Below, in pieces: positions 1 to 25,596 of a DNA stretch of 64,000 nucleotides; the stretch's first letter is position 1, and every line of letters begins with the position of its first letter. A program made the position numbers and the translations under genes. The notes beneath the pieces are model-generated. The model made no database searches, had not been told where the DNA came from, and saw only the letters and a program-made list of their open reading frames with translations. The DNA is from Pleodorina starrii (lineage: Eukaryota > Chlorophyta > Chlorophyceae > Chlamydomonadales > Volvocaceae), in the NCBI GenBank assembly GCA_030267565.1, contig BRXU01000010.1:3344501-3408500 (forward strand), written 5' to 3'.

Positions 1-1854
1 GATGGATCGATCGATCGATCGATACGCGTCGGTGTTGCCAATGACGACGCTCGATGCTCGACGCACGACGCCCGAGGATGGACGAATGAAGCCGCGTTAC
101 TGCGGGCTGGGTGGATGACGCCAGCTGTGGGGGGGGAGGGGGGGAGGGGGTGTCGCTGGCGTCACCTGGCCGGCTGCGCGTGTGTGCACTCGGACTGAGA
201 CCCGCGACGCCGCGAGGCAGGAGGAGGAGGAGGAGCAGGAGGTTGGGAAGAGCGCCGTGCGGAGCTGATGAGACAGCTGATGAGCCACAGCGCACACGCC
301 CCTCGCTTTCAGCTCGCTCGCTGCAGCGGCATGCGCCACCGTTGGTTGTGAATGGGGCGCTGCAGGCAGGCAGGCAGGCAGGCAGGGTGCCTTTGGCCCT
401 GTTTTATGTGATGGAGGCGTGGGAGGGGGGGGGGCCCGTCCAGCTGTGGCCGCTGCCACCCCTTTTACCTTTTGACGTGTGGTCAGCGGGCCACGGGGGT
501 ACCTGTGCTAGCTACCCGCCCGCGGGGCGCGGAAGTTTCGTTCGGAGGCGGGGGGGAGGGGGCCGGACAAGGTCAGCTCTGAACTGGCGTCCGCCGCTAG
601 CTGTCCTGGCGTCTCCAGCAGTTCGTACCTCCACCGTCCACGCCCTAGCTGTAGCCACCAGCCAGGCCGGCCGTCGCTCGGCAGCAGACGGATCAGGTCC
701 AGCCAGTCTGTGGGGCTGAGGGTAACCGCCAGTGGGTCGCGGGAACCCCGGAGGCCTGGCTCGGGCTTGATCGCTTCGGGGGGGCAGGTGTGTCGGGCTG
801 GGCGTATTGTGCCCAAACGGAGTAACGGACTTCCCCCATCGCACCCACCCAAGCGGAGCCTGAGCGAGGCTATCCATCGTCATGCCTAGCTGCTAGCTCA
901 TCTTGAGGCGCAGGTGCGACAAGCCAGACCCGGAAGTCAAGTGCTGCACGTCGGGGGGTGCGCGCACTCTAGTGCACACCGTGCGGACGACAGAGCGACT
1001 CGTGGTAGGCGCGGTCGCTCTTCGAATCGGCGGTGTATGGCGTTAGGAAAACGGGAAGACATGAGCCGCTGGAGGGGCAGAAGCCGCAGAAGCGGAAAAC
1101 GGCAAGCCGTCGGCGGAAAACGGCAAAGCCGTAAAGCTCCGTGAACAGATAAGAGGCACCAGACGGGTTTTTACTCTGTGAAGAAATAAGTAAATTAGAT
1201 GAAAGAAGCAAGCGCCAAACTGAATTCATGCAAGCGCCAACGGAACCTGTGCCGTAATATTGCGATTTCCAGTTAGGGAGGGCGGGGCAAGGGAATGAGG
1301 CACGTGCTTCGCGTGCCAGCGCGCGATCATGATTCATGAAGCACGAACCTTTAAAAGCACACAATGACACACCGGATGCTCGCGACAGGATTATTATCAG
1401 CAGCATTAAACAATAACAGAGGAGCTGGATAACAGCTACATAGTGCGATCGCACGACTCAGCAGCTACCAGTTTTTACACATGCATCGTGGCGGTGGCGC
1501 ACGCGGCGCGTCGCTGCTAGGCACGTACATATGAGCCCACCCACCAGCCGAGCGATGTTTTGGATGTTTTACATGTTGTACATGTTTTAGATGCGGCTGC
1601 TAATTACATAGGAAGGTCTGCGCCTTGCTTTTGTTCGCGAACCGTGCGTACGTAATCCGGCGTTGCCTGTTTGGTACATCTGCATGCGGCGCCCCGCCGC
1701 TGCATTTGCTGTGCAGCAGTTGTATATACATATAAAGCCCACGGCACGGGAAAACTCACACTACAGCAGCTAGGCTGGTCGGAGAGTTACGTGGCCGCTG
1801 CTGCTAGGCTGCCGAAGGGCCTGTCCTGTGTGGATATTTTTGTGTGTGTTTGTT

Positions 1855-1947
1855 ACATGGTTGGGGGTGCGTGCCCCTCTCATGAACAAAAACCCATACG
1901 AGCCGAGGGCCCAAGGGAACTAAAACGCCTAAAAGCACGACAGTAGA
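1855..1947. repeat. Dispersed repeat, also in intron 1 of both protease copies
   Basis: A stretch of about 90 bases around the string gagccgagggcccaaggg is nearly identical to 18390-18485 and 39345-39435. The two other copies lie within intron 1 of the duplicated gene, so the family exists outside the segmental duplication. No coding capacity or terminal repeats were seen. Confidence 0.7.
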
Positions 1948-2070
1948 AATACCGCCCATGTGGATATGGATGGGTCATCAACTCATCATGATAAATCATC
2001 ATATCGACGCGGCGTCGCAGGAATGAACCTATATAATAATGTCGTACTTTGGGATTATATCTGATGCGGT

Positions 2071-2100
2071 CAGGATGCGGTGGTACACCACCGCATCCTG
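2071..2100. repeat. Perfect 14-bp hairpin
   Basis: Two 14-base arms (caggatgcggtggt and its exact complement) are separated by two bases. The site lies just left of the (AT)n tract. No neighbouring gene was identified, so a role as terminator or operator cannot be assigned. Confidence 0.85.
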
Positions 2101-2152
2101 TTCGAGGCATCGAGAGGAGCCCGCGCGTTCTTTTCAACGTGAATTTCGGGCA

Positions 2153-2154
<2 letters not shown>

Positions 2155-2244
<90 letters not shown>

Positions 2245-2287
2245 ACTGCTATATACACGCACTGCTATATATATATATATATATATA
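2155..2287. repeat. (AT)n microsatellite with GC-containing interruption
   Basis: About 85 bases of pure AT alternation are followed by a short interruption that contains cgcactgctatata in direct and inverted form, then a second AT run. The right part can fold into a cruciform. Confidence 0.95.
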
Positions 2288-3563
2288 GCAGTGCGTGTAT
2301 GTGCAAGGTGTGTCGAGCTGGTGCGGCCCGCGGGGCGGCGGCGGCGGTGTCTGATGTGGGCGTTTGGTACGGCAGCCCAGCTGCTGCCTCCGAGGCTGTT
2401 CACTAAATTCTGACGCCGTACGCACGGTACGGTGCCGTACGATCCAGTCTGTTGTACAGTCCCCCGCTTGAAGTTCGTTCACTATATAGCTGGCTAGGAG
2501 AGAATGATTTTTATTCCGGGCCGCACCCGATGGTCCTGGTTGCTTGGCCATTTCGTACACATTCGTACATACGTACAGAACCGTACATAATGCACATCAG
2601 GAGGCTAATAATAAGGCGGTTAGTTATTAGGAGGCTTTCCAGGGACGACAGAGGCGAACAACGGGTGGCTGTGGGCTGTGATCTTTGCTGGCTGGGGAGC
2701 GAGTGTGCAAGGGATGGAGAAGTGGAGAGGGACGCCGGCCCTTATTTGGGACGCTGGTTTCACTGCTATGCACTGAAAACTGGTACTGGCGCTTGTTGCT
2801 GTTGTTGTTGCAAAAAGGTCGTTACGTTCGGTGGGTAGGGCTAGCTGTCCAATTGGCCGTGTTCTGCAGCGGATACAAACACGGCGCGTGAAAGGTCATT
2901 CATAATTGCATTCAGTGCCGATCATGTGCACTGCGGACGTCGCCCAGCTATATGCTGTTTGGTTGTCGCCTCTTCCCAAACATGACAGATATTGGCAAGC
3001 ACGGAGGTGTGTGAATGTACGGCGGATGAACCGCTGATGAGCACCTGCATCGCTGCATGGCGAGCCGCGATGTGGCATGGCTGTGGCGGCTTGACAAGGT
3101 TTGGACGGAGGAGATATAACCCTGCTACATCAAAATCAAATTTTGAACTCCAATGGGTGCATGTGTACAACGTAGTTCGAACTACAGTATCTTTTTACGA
3201 GATGCAGATCATGAGGTCGACCCCGGTGATTGTCATTTTCATAGTTGTTTTGGGGGGCACCTGAACCCCGGACAGGCACTCCTAGCTGGCCAGCTAGTTG
3301 TGCACTGCATCAGAGATGACCAACCAGCAAGGCAAAGGAAGCCGCACCGCACCCAGGCAAAGCTTCAGAAGTCGCCGCCTCAGGAACAACTCGGTGCGTC
3401 GGTGGATGGCCAGCTGGCCCGTCGGCTCAAATCTTCTGGAGCCTCGATGCTACCGTGCGAATCGCAATGTGAGTACGGATGCAATAGTGCTCTCATCACA
3501 TCTTCTGAGGAAACCCCTTATGGAGTGTAGCTAACGAACGTCCCTGGATCGATTCCGGAATGT

Positions 3564-3661
3564 GCCCGCATAGCTCAGTCGGTTAGAGCGGTGGTCTTAT
3601 GACTTCACCACAGAGGTGAAGGGTGAGCCGCAGGTCCTGGGTTCGAGCTCCAGTACGGGTA
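3564..3661 (+). tRNA. tRNA-Ile (anticodon UAU) with 24-nt intron
   Basis: Folded by hand. The acceptor 5' strand GCCCGCA pairs with TACGGGT, with one G-U and one C-A pair, and the discriminator is A3661. T8-A9 and the D stem GCTC/GAGC are canonical. The anticodon stem GTGGT/GCCGC encloses loop CTTATG..A with anticodon TAT. A 24-base intron (3602-3625) interrupts at the standard eukaryotic position between bases 37 and 38. The T arm is CTGGG-TTCGAGC-TCCAG. Mature length is 74 before CCA addition. The C-A mismatch at acceptor pair 6 is slightly unusual. tRNA-Ile(UAU) commonly has an intron in eukaryotes. Confidence 0.85.
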
Positions 3662-3905
3662 CGACAGCGTATTAATCGAAAATCGAATCGGACTGAAATA
3701 GTTGTTATATTAGCCACCAGACCACCACGCAGATAGATTGCTTCTGCTAGCTGCTGGCCAGCCGGCCGTGCGTGCACTGCATTAATCTATGCTAGCTGCT
3801 GGCCAGCCGGCCGTGCGTGCACTGCATCAATCTATCTGCGTAGTGGTCTGGTGGCCAATATAACAACTATTTAGTTCAATTCGATTTTCGATTAATACGC
3901 TGTCG

Positions 3906-4003
3906 TACCCGTACTGGGGCTCGAACCCAGGACCTGCGGCTCACCCTTCACCTCTGTGGTGAAGTCATAAGACCACCGCTCTAACCGACTGAGCTATGCG
4001 GGC
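3906..4003 (-). tRNA. tRNA-Ile (anticodon UAU) with 24-nt intron, inverted copy
   Basis: This is the reverse-complement partner of the tRNA at 3564-3661, in the right arm of the inverted repeat. It has the same anticodon, intron position and acceptor mismatch. Its T stem is better paired (CTGGG/CCCAG) than in the other copy. Both copies could be transcribed, divergent from the palindrome centre. Confidence 0.85.
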
Positions 4004-4336
4004 ATATACCGGAATCGATCCAGGGACGTTCGTTAGCTACACTCCATAAGGGATTTCCTCAGAAGATGTGATGAGAGCACTATTGCATCCGTACTGACAT
4101 TGCGATCCGTACGATAGCATCGAGGCTCCAGAAGATTTGAGCCGACGGGCCAGCTGGCCATCCACCGGCGCACCGAGTTGTTCCTGAGGCGGCGACTTCT
4201 GAAGCTTTGCCTGGGTGCGGTGCGGCTTCCTTTGCCTTGCTGGTTGGTCATCTCTGATGCAGTGCACAACTAGGTGCGAGTACCTGCGTGGTGGTCTGCT
4301 GATGGCCACTATAACAACTATAATAAAACGGTATCT

Positions 4337-4375
4337 GTTCGTATACGGGTTCGATCTCATGACCTGCGACTCATT
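4337..4375 (-). pseudogene. Decayed tRNA 3' end (third copy of cassette)
   Basis: On the minus strand the stretch reads gcaggtcatgagatcgaacccg, matching the variable loop and T arm of the two tRNAs with several substitutions that break the T stem. The flank at 4280-4336 also aligns with 3828-3905. This is a truncated direct duplicate of the tRNA cassette. Confidence 0.6.
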
Positions 4376-5371
4376 CGAAATATGCAGCGCATTATAGGAT
4401 GGGCGCATTATCAACCGCATCTGTCCATTAAAGACATACGCTCGTAATCGAAGCATTGAGTAATCACAAGCATTTGTCTATCATCACCATGGTCATAGGG
4501 AGCGCAACCAAAAACTGTCGTTCGTGTGGCGGGAAGCGGTGCCGTAGCCGCCGCCTCCTGCACGCTTTCCCTTGCTACCATCCCACCTACCCTTGCTTGC
4601 TTCCTGCTTCATACATGAGAGACGACATGACAAGCCATCCACGAAACCACAACGAAGCCATCCACACTATCGATCGGGCACATACCATACACGATACGCT
4701 ATATTGCTGCACGCTTGTGTGCTCGTCCATCCGTCCATCCTACCCAGGACGTTTCTTCATCATCATCTACCATGCACAGCCGTACCACGCACGCACTCGT
4801 CGGCCGACATCAGTATCATACATACATTGACCAAATGTATGTGCACAAACGTATACATCCGCCCTGGCGACACACATACATACACGGAGTGTCACACCGC
4901 GCATGCACGCACGAATATATTACTGAGTTCGACGAAATCCAGTTCGTTGCTCAAAAGAACGAAGTTGACCAAGTATAACATGCATACAAATGGGGCGCTT
5001 GCGCCAGCACTAATACTGATAAGTCAAGCCCGTCGGCGGACAACTAACTCCAGGTAGGGGTGCGTGGTCCCGTGCGCGCGCAATCTTGGAACCATCCAAC
5101 GAACACAATGTGCCGTACTATCTTATCCGTCCACCCGACAAGCAACACGGATGGAGACGGAGGCTTCATTCGGCGATCATCGATCACCCTACCATTCACT
5201 CACGCAACGTGTGGAACTCCGTCCATTCCACATCCGCGCGTCCTATACGTATATCTCAGCATGCATGCAAAGCTAGACGGAGCTCACACTCTTTCTATCC
5301 CGGCTCCCGGCGAAATTCCGGGGGCGGCGGGAGTGTACGTATATGTATGTATCAGCCATCCATCGATCTCA
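4376..5371. other. 3' flank/3' UTR region of the copy A protease gene
   Basis: The stretch left of the stop codon at 5372-5374 is conserved with 24180-25099 but holds no domain-bearing frame. No TGTAA polyadenylation signal on the minus strand was found close to the stop, so the transcript end is not placed. Confidence 0.5.
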
Positions 5372-19250
<13,879 letters not shown>

Positions 19251-19318
19251 TATTCCAGCCAGCCGGATGTAGGACCCACGCCGCCCCTGCTCCATCCATA
19301 CAATGTTGATGACGGTGT

Positions 19319-19396
<78 letters not shown>

Positions 19397-20433
19397 CGAC
19401 GATGATGATGACGATAGCTAGAACAGGACTACTTGCGTAAGATAAGAAAAACCTGCGGTTGGGTCGTGCGTGCCGGGCAGGGGTGGTGGTGCGGTAGGTG
19501 TTGCGAGCAGCATGCATGCAGGTCCGTTGCCTTCGGTTACGTAGCCTGCTATCGGCTGCTGCAAGGTTAGTTGATACGTAATAATGCAGAAAACGCGTTG
19601 CTTACGTATCCTGAACCCAACCCAGCCATGCAGCAGGTGCGCCAAGCAAGGGGTTCTGAGGTCATCATGAATCTATTTCTGTCGTCTTGAAAATACATAC
19701 CTAGCTCACCTTGTATGGATGTCACTCGGAGGAGCGTTTTTTAAGCCATCAACTGCGAGGCGCGCGCACCTTGCCTGCAGAATGTGCAAAGTTTCAAGGT
19801 TATAACGGCTCAAATGCTACTACTACGTATGCAGCAGGCGCCCACATACGACATTACCTGACATTATTATTCATGGCTTGCCACAAACGCGTTCTTGTCT
19901 TTGGTGCTGGCTCGTCAAAACTAGTTATTTAATGATGGAAATAATGTTCCAGATCTCGGGCGCGACGCGCCGTTGGGATGCCGAACCCCCTAGGTAGGGT
20001 CTCCTAGTCGGTCAGTCAGTCAGTGATTTTGTCGGGCGTGAAAGCGAGAAGTTTGGTCCACTCTCCGGGCGCTTGCCGAAAGATAACTAAAATGTAATGA
20101 CGGATGGCCGTTTGCACTTCGAATGCCCGATTTGCTGTGTGCGCCCGACGCAAGTGGAAGGTGGGACGAAGTGGAAAACCTCCAACGTTCGCCTTACTTG
20201 TTTCGTGTGCTGTAGCAGTATTGTATCCCATATTAAGCGAAACTCATTTCTCGGATCTTGAGGATTAAGGGCAGCAGAAGCTTTGTTGCTGGCACTCAAG
20301 AAATGCAAGTCGTCACGTGCATGTAACCAGCCAGCAGCCACTGCGACCTCGCGTTTTGCGAGAATCTTAAACGCAATATGCAGTCAGGGCCGTTGATTAA
20401 TTGTGTTAATGAACAGCGTTGATAACTAGTTAC
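19251..20433. other. 5' flank of the copy A protease gene
   Basis: Upstream region of the minus-strand gene, conserved with 40192-41314. It includes a (GAT)n tract at 19321-19411 that is absent from copy B, about 70 bases upstream of the start codon. No confident TATA box was chosen. The conserved blocks at 19690-19930 and 20010-20340 match copy B nearly base for base, so promoter elements probably lie there (inference). Confidence 0.5.
19321..19411. repeat. (GAT)n microsatellite upstream of copy A start codon
   Basis: About 90 bases of GAT with a few GAC units near the right end. Copy B keeps only the short gatgatcatgatgacgac remnant near 40265. Its position suggests the 5' UTR or proximal promoter. 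Confidence 0.95.
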
Positions 20434-20510
20434 CGATTTTGGTTCTAAGAACCAAAAGAGGTTACCGATTTTGGTTACCGATTTTGGTTCTAAGAACCAA
20501 AAAAGGTTTA
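20434..20510. repeat. Repeated near-palindrome at the left edge of the spacer
   Basis: The unit ttttggttctaagaacc followed by aaaa (10-base arms around a single A) appears twice, with flanking gttaccga repeats, right at the junction where similarity between copies A and B ends. It may mark the end of an inserted element (inference). Confidence 0.6.
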
Positions 20511-20629
20511 TGTCCCTGGGTACAGCGTGGGACCCAGGACGTGGGACCCGTACAGCGGTAAAAAGCAGTACCAGGAAGGTACGCGCAACGCGAAAATGCT
20601 TCGGGCGAGCTTACTGCACACTGCGGACG

Positions 20630-21070
20630 GCCGTAGAGGAGACGGAACAGAATGAGGAACGGAAAGCACAAAACAGTCCGGCCCGGGCAGGGCTGGGCGA
20701 CATAATCGCCCCCGTGACGACCAGAAATGAAACGGCCACCAACGACCACCAGAACGCGACCCCGTCTGAGGAAATAACACACAGAAATAATGGACATGTT
20801 GCCATGCGTAGCCATTGCCATGTCCACTAGAGCAGACCTTGGACAAGGGCAATGAAGGTTGGGAACGGGTGGGACAGCGAAACGTGTATTACTTGAATGT
20901 AACGTTTTTGCATACAGGAATGGTAACAGAGGGCACGAAAACGGCCGGGCAGGGCAGGGCGGGGCGACATCTTGGCCCTCGTGACTACCAAAACGGCAAC
21001 GGCGGCCAACGACCATCACAACAGCACAGCACTTGCCAGGGCGAGACACCACGTTCCAGTATCGCAACAA
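20630..21070. repeat. Diverged tandem duplication in the spacer
   Basis: Two blocks about 250 bases apart share strings such as gggcagggc.gggcgacat, ctcgtgac, and cggccaacgaccatcacaa in diverged form. This is a degraded tandem repeat with no coding signal. Confidence 0.5.
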
Positions 21071-21302
21071 CATAAGTGCGTCCGCGAACTGCACTGGCCG
21101 ACCTGTTCGGCCGCGGCAAACGTGAAATTTCGACCGTTATGCAATACCTAGATAGGATAGGCCATCATTGCTGAAAACGGACGGGCGCGGACCTCCGCGC
21201 CCCAACGACGGTTGTAAACTACGGGATGGCAGCCACGTGCAAATGGACAGGCGACAGTTCAGCAACTCGCTCACAGCCACATCGGCCCCAGGCTGAGAGA
21301 AA

Positions 21303-23279
21303 ATGATGGATGGCTTCCGGCGGGCGCCCAGCTCTTCCTCGACGGAGCAGGACTTCGTCACAGTCGAACTCATTTAGCCGCCCGGCTCCGGCCCCGCGGA
21401 CATACACTCCCAGCTGTTTGGGCCGCTTGGCAAGGCCCCCACGGGCACACTACGCGTGTTGGTACCGCCCGAGGCGGCTGGGCCCGCGCTTGGGCCGCGG
21501 ACGGATCAGCACGTGCCCCCAACGGAAGCTCCCCAGCAGCACCACACGCAGTACAAGAGATCAGTGTTCTGCTCCGGAAAGGCGGGCTGGCACAGCTCTC
21601 CACCTCGCCAGCAGTCAAGCGGGGACGCCTTCAGCTGGGACCAGTCCGACTCCTACCCAGCGACCCGGCAGTGGAAGTGCAGCTGCCCATCACAAATGCG
21701 CACAAGATGGAGCGCCCCGTGTGGGAAATCAAGGACGTTCACGTCAGCCTAGATCCTTGCGCCATCCCCGAGTTCCTCGCGATGTCCTACTCCACCCCGC
21801 GGCGCACATGGGACAAGACGGGGTTCCAGAAGCCGGCGCCCCACCTGGACATACAGGCTCACGCCCAAAGATCGGGGGGGACCATTCACTATGCCTTGCA
21901 AACGGCCGCCACGGACGGAGCTGGCGCGCCAGATGCAGCAGCTGCAGCAGTTGCAATAGCAACACCAAGCCGCCCAGACCGCAGCTGCCCCGGCCCTGCC
22001 AGGCCTTTCAGCGGGATGCCGCCACCGTACGCATCGGCCGTACAGCGGACCAGATAGGTGGGAGCAGGAAAACAGCACGCACCCATGGGGGTGGGCATCA
22101 CGCCCGGCATGACCCCACGCATTCCACCCCCAGCCACCCACGCCTCTGGCATCAGCCAACATCACTGCCACTGCAGCCGGAGCAGACACATGGAACGCCA
22201 TGGCGGCCGCGGCACCCAGGCTCCCGAACCCCATGTGGGCAAACCAGGCAGCTGCTGCAGCCAGGGCCCCACCGGTCACCGTGACTGTAAGTAGTACAAC
22301 GACTTACCCCCAGCAGGCCCTGCCGCCGCAGCAGGCCCCACCACCACCGCGGACACAGCCGCCACTGCGGGCGCCATCCCTGCCTCGGGCCCCGCCATCG
22401 AGGCAGGCCCCACCGCCGCCGTGGGTGCCGCCGCCGCCACCAGCCCCACAGCTGCAGGCCCAGCCACCGGTGCAGGCCCAGATGCAATGGCTGCCGACCC
22501 CGCCGCCGCCGCAGGCCCAGCCACGGATACAGGCCCCACCACCGTCACCGACTTGACAGCCGCAGCTGCCATCGGCCCCACAGCCGGACCCCACGATGGC
22601 GGCAACCCAACCAGGGGTGCAGGCACAGGCGACTCCATGCATGGCGACGAAACAGGACACCGACACCTGGATGGAGGCGGCCACCACGTACGTCCACAGC
22701 AGCGGTGCGGTGGCAGCAGTGCCGCAGGAGCGAGACCCATCGGCCGCCGCAGCCGCTACAGCCCCCGCTTTCTGGTCCAAGTCAGGTCTTACGGGGGCAG
22801 GCAGCAGGCGAAAGGCTACCGGGGGCAAAGCCAGGCAGCGGCCGCAGCAGGAGCGCACACAGCCCGACCAGGGCGCAGCAGGCCCCGAGGCCCCAAAGGG
22901 GAAGCGGCAACAGCTCGAGCATCTGTCCGAAGAGGAGCGAGCCGAGCGGAACAAGGCACAAAGAAAAAAGGCCCTGGAGGCCCGCAAGAGGAACATGGAG
23001 GAGCGGAAGGCTCAGCAGGCAGCAGAGGAGGCCACGGCGCAATTAACCGCAATGCTGGCGACCGGCAGCCAGGCCAAGCCTTCGGACGGATCACAGATCC
23101 CCAGCCTGCAGCTGCAGGTGGCGGGTGCAGACTCCTCCACCGTCAAACCCCACACTCAGCACGAAGTTGCCCACCGAGGCCGGCAGCAGCTGAGCCTTCC
23201 GCCTCCTCGGGCCAGCATCAAGGAAGAACTGTCCCTCCATCACCATCCAGGGAGCAACCTGGCACGCGTGGGCCCGTGA
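21303..23279 (+). pseudogene. Broken Pro/Ala/Gln-rich coding region, probable transposable-element protein remnant
   Basis: Protein-like segments lie in different frames: a start at 21303 that stops after 24 codons; a coherent segment within 21671-22057 (contains RPVWEIKDVHVSLDP); an Ala/Pro-rich segment at 22152-22556; and a basic, coiled-coil-like segment at 22900-23050 (LSEEERAERNKAQRKKALE) ending at the stop near 23279. The frame changes could be introns (a GTAAGT occurs at about 22287) or decay. No reverse transcriptase, integrase or transposase was recognised. The region lies exactly between the two duplicated segments. Confidence 0.4.
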
Positions 23280-24180
23280 GCACCTCGACCCAGCCACGAC
23301 CCCAGCCCCACTGCAGGACACGGACGACACCCTTGCAGCTCTGGGGGGCCTGCATAACGATATCGGCGGCCCGACCTCGCCACCGAGCTCAGCCGCTTAC
23401 GGGCAACCCAGGCACGCCTGTGGTTTGGAGAGCGCTGGGAGAATGACAACATGCAGAGCACGTGGCGCCTTGCGGTGGACGGTGTGCCCCTGACCGGCAA
23501 CACGCACCCAGCCAACACGCACCTGGCCCTAAGCCGTGCGGGTGCGAGTGATATTGGGGTTGGGGGCGTCACCTTTCTGATCTGGGAAAAGGGTCGGCAC
23601 TGGGAGAGGGCGTTCACACCTGTGCATTTGCACTGGGTTTTTACGGCTTTCCATGGGGCGTGGTGCTGGGCGGCAGTAGTGTACAGCTGTGGGTTGCGCT
23701 TGCTAGTGCACCGATGCACGCCAGTCATGCAACACCCCAACGGAGCGTACAATACACTTGCAATCACTGTGCTTCCTTCGCCTGCCTCTCCTACTTCCGA
23801 CTACCGCTCGCCAACTCTGATGGAGCCCGCTTTTTAGCTGCGCGTTGTCGCGCGGACATGGCGGATGTGTTGCAAGCTTGCATCCGTGTTTAGGACGTGT
23901 TTTTGGAGCCATGCCCTGACCGCACATGAACCTCCTGAATAAAGGGCAACTGACTACCCAGGACTACCTACCTCTATCTCCCTATTTCCGATGCCTCGGC
24001 TAGTGCGTTGGTTCCGCTGGTCCGCTACACACGGCCTGCTTACACCAAAAGCGGGACTGCCGGAGGCCCTTACTTGTCAAAAAATAACACGCAATGTCCA
24101 CATAAGTTACCAAGATCCTTTGGCCCTAAACTTAAATATGTTCAGCAGGAACCCTTGTGTATGCAGCAAAGGAATCGATC
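23280..24180. other. Right part of inter-copy spacer
   Basis: No confident gene. A frame at 23451-23837 (+) begins with WRLAVDGVPLTGN, a pattern that may belong to volvocine transposon proteins (weak recollection). An AATAAA lies near 23938. Similarity to the 4.4 kb flank resumes near 24180. Confidence 0.35.
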
Positions 24181-25596
24181 GCATCCGGCCATCAAAGACG
24201 TACGCTTGCAATCGAAGCGTTGAGTAACCACATACACCAAACTATTATCTATCATCACCATTGTCATAGGGAGGGTAAAAACTTCCGTTCGTACGGCGGG
24301 AAGCGGCGGCGTAGCCGCCGCCGCGCCTCCTGCACGCTTTCCCTTGCTACCATCCCACCCTTGCTTGCTTCCTGCTTCATACATGAGAGACGACATGACA
24401 AGCCATCCACGAAACCACAACGAAGCCATCCACACTATCGATATGCATGTATTGCTGCACGCTTGTGTGCTCGTCCATCCGTCCTGCCCTGGACGTTTCT
24501 TCATCAGCATACATCTACCATGTACAGCCGTACCACGCACGCACTCGCCCATACATACATTGACAAAATGTATGTGCACAAACGTATACACCCGCCCTGG
24601 CGACACACATACCGCATACATACACGGAGTCTCACACCGCGCATGCACGCACGAATATATTACTGAGTTCGACGAAATCCAGTTCAAAAGAACGAAGTTA
24701 AACCAAGTATAACATGCATACAAATGGGGCGCTTGCGCCAGCGCTAATGCGGTAATTCGAGCCCGTCGGACAACTAACTAACACCAGGGGAGCGTGGTCC
24801 CGTGCGCAATCTTGGAACCATCCAACGAACAGAAAATGCCGTACTTGCTTATCCGTCCACTCGACAACACGGATGGAGACGGAGGCTTCATTCGGCGGTC
24901 ATCGATCACCCTACGTACCACTCACTCACAAAACGTGTGGAACTCCGTCCATTCCACAACCGCGCGTCCTGTATATATCTCAGCATGCATGCAAAGCTAG
25001 ACGGAGCTCACACTCTATCCCGGCTCGCTCCCGCCGGCGGCATTCCGGAGGGGCGGGCGGCGGGAGTGTACGTATGCATGTATCAGCTAGCCATCGATCT
25101 CAGTACACCCGGAAACAGGACTTGTCATAGGCCAAACTGTATTGAGTGGTGCCGCAGCCGCCGCGCATTGCGTTGTTCTTCAGGATGCAGCGACCGTCGC
25201 GCAGCCGTACGAAAAAGCGACAAGTAGAGCTGGCCTGGCAGGCGGCCGCGCATTGATCCAGGCTGTAGCCGGTGAAGGTCGCGAAGCATTTTTCGTTGTC
25301 TGAGTGGTCCCCATTGATATCCCAATTGTCAATGCAGAAGAAATTGCCTGGAGGGCGGATAAATTCGGGAATGTGCGTATAATGGAGTATTAATAATATC
25401 GATCGATGCGGGTTACATTGGCTACACCTATACGTCTTGCAGAATCGCCGACCGGTCCTGCTCGTAAGGCATAACTAATAATCAACATAGTATCGAGATA
25501 GACAGGCCGCCCGGGTAAGATTATAACAGCAGCGTGGCAGGGGGCACGCGGGCGACACCCCTGCCTGCGACGTGCGTGCCAAATCATCATGAACCG

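Larger units (their letters stand above)
1..3290. other. No recognisable gene; low-complexity and dispersed repeats
   Basis: The first 40 bases carry a GATC run. The left 900 bases are GC-rich and the rest is mixed. Open frames exist on both strands, but none shows a domain, a coding-like composition or a splice-supported continuation. A 37-base block near 1423-1459 recurs at 5871-5907 inside the last intron of the copy A protease gene, and a block at 1855-1947 recurs in intron 1 of both protease copies, so part of this stretch is dispersed repeat. Confidence 0.5.
3297..4273. repeat. Large inverted repeat carrying two opposed tRNA-Ile genes
   Basis: The left arm (about 3297-3742) and right arm (about 3828-4273) are near-perfect reverse complements of roughly 446 bases. 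They differ by scattered substitutions. The 85-base centre consists of two direct copies of a unit of about 41 bases (gctagctgctggccagccgg...). Each arm contains a tRNA-Ile gene and a matching 78-codon open frame, which appears incidental. Part of the right arm is repeated again, degraded, at about 4280-4375. Confidence 0.9.

Noticed and set aside
2039..2413. Frames reading Ile-Tyr repeats
   Set aside because: Translation of the (AT)n microsatellite on either strand.
3298..3534. 78-codon frame duplicated in inverted form at 4033-4269
   Set aside because: Conserved only because it lies in the palindrome arms beside the tRNAs; no domain or coding bias.
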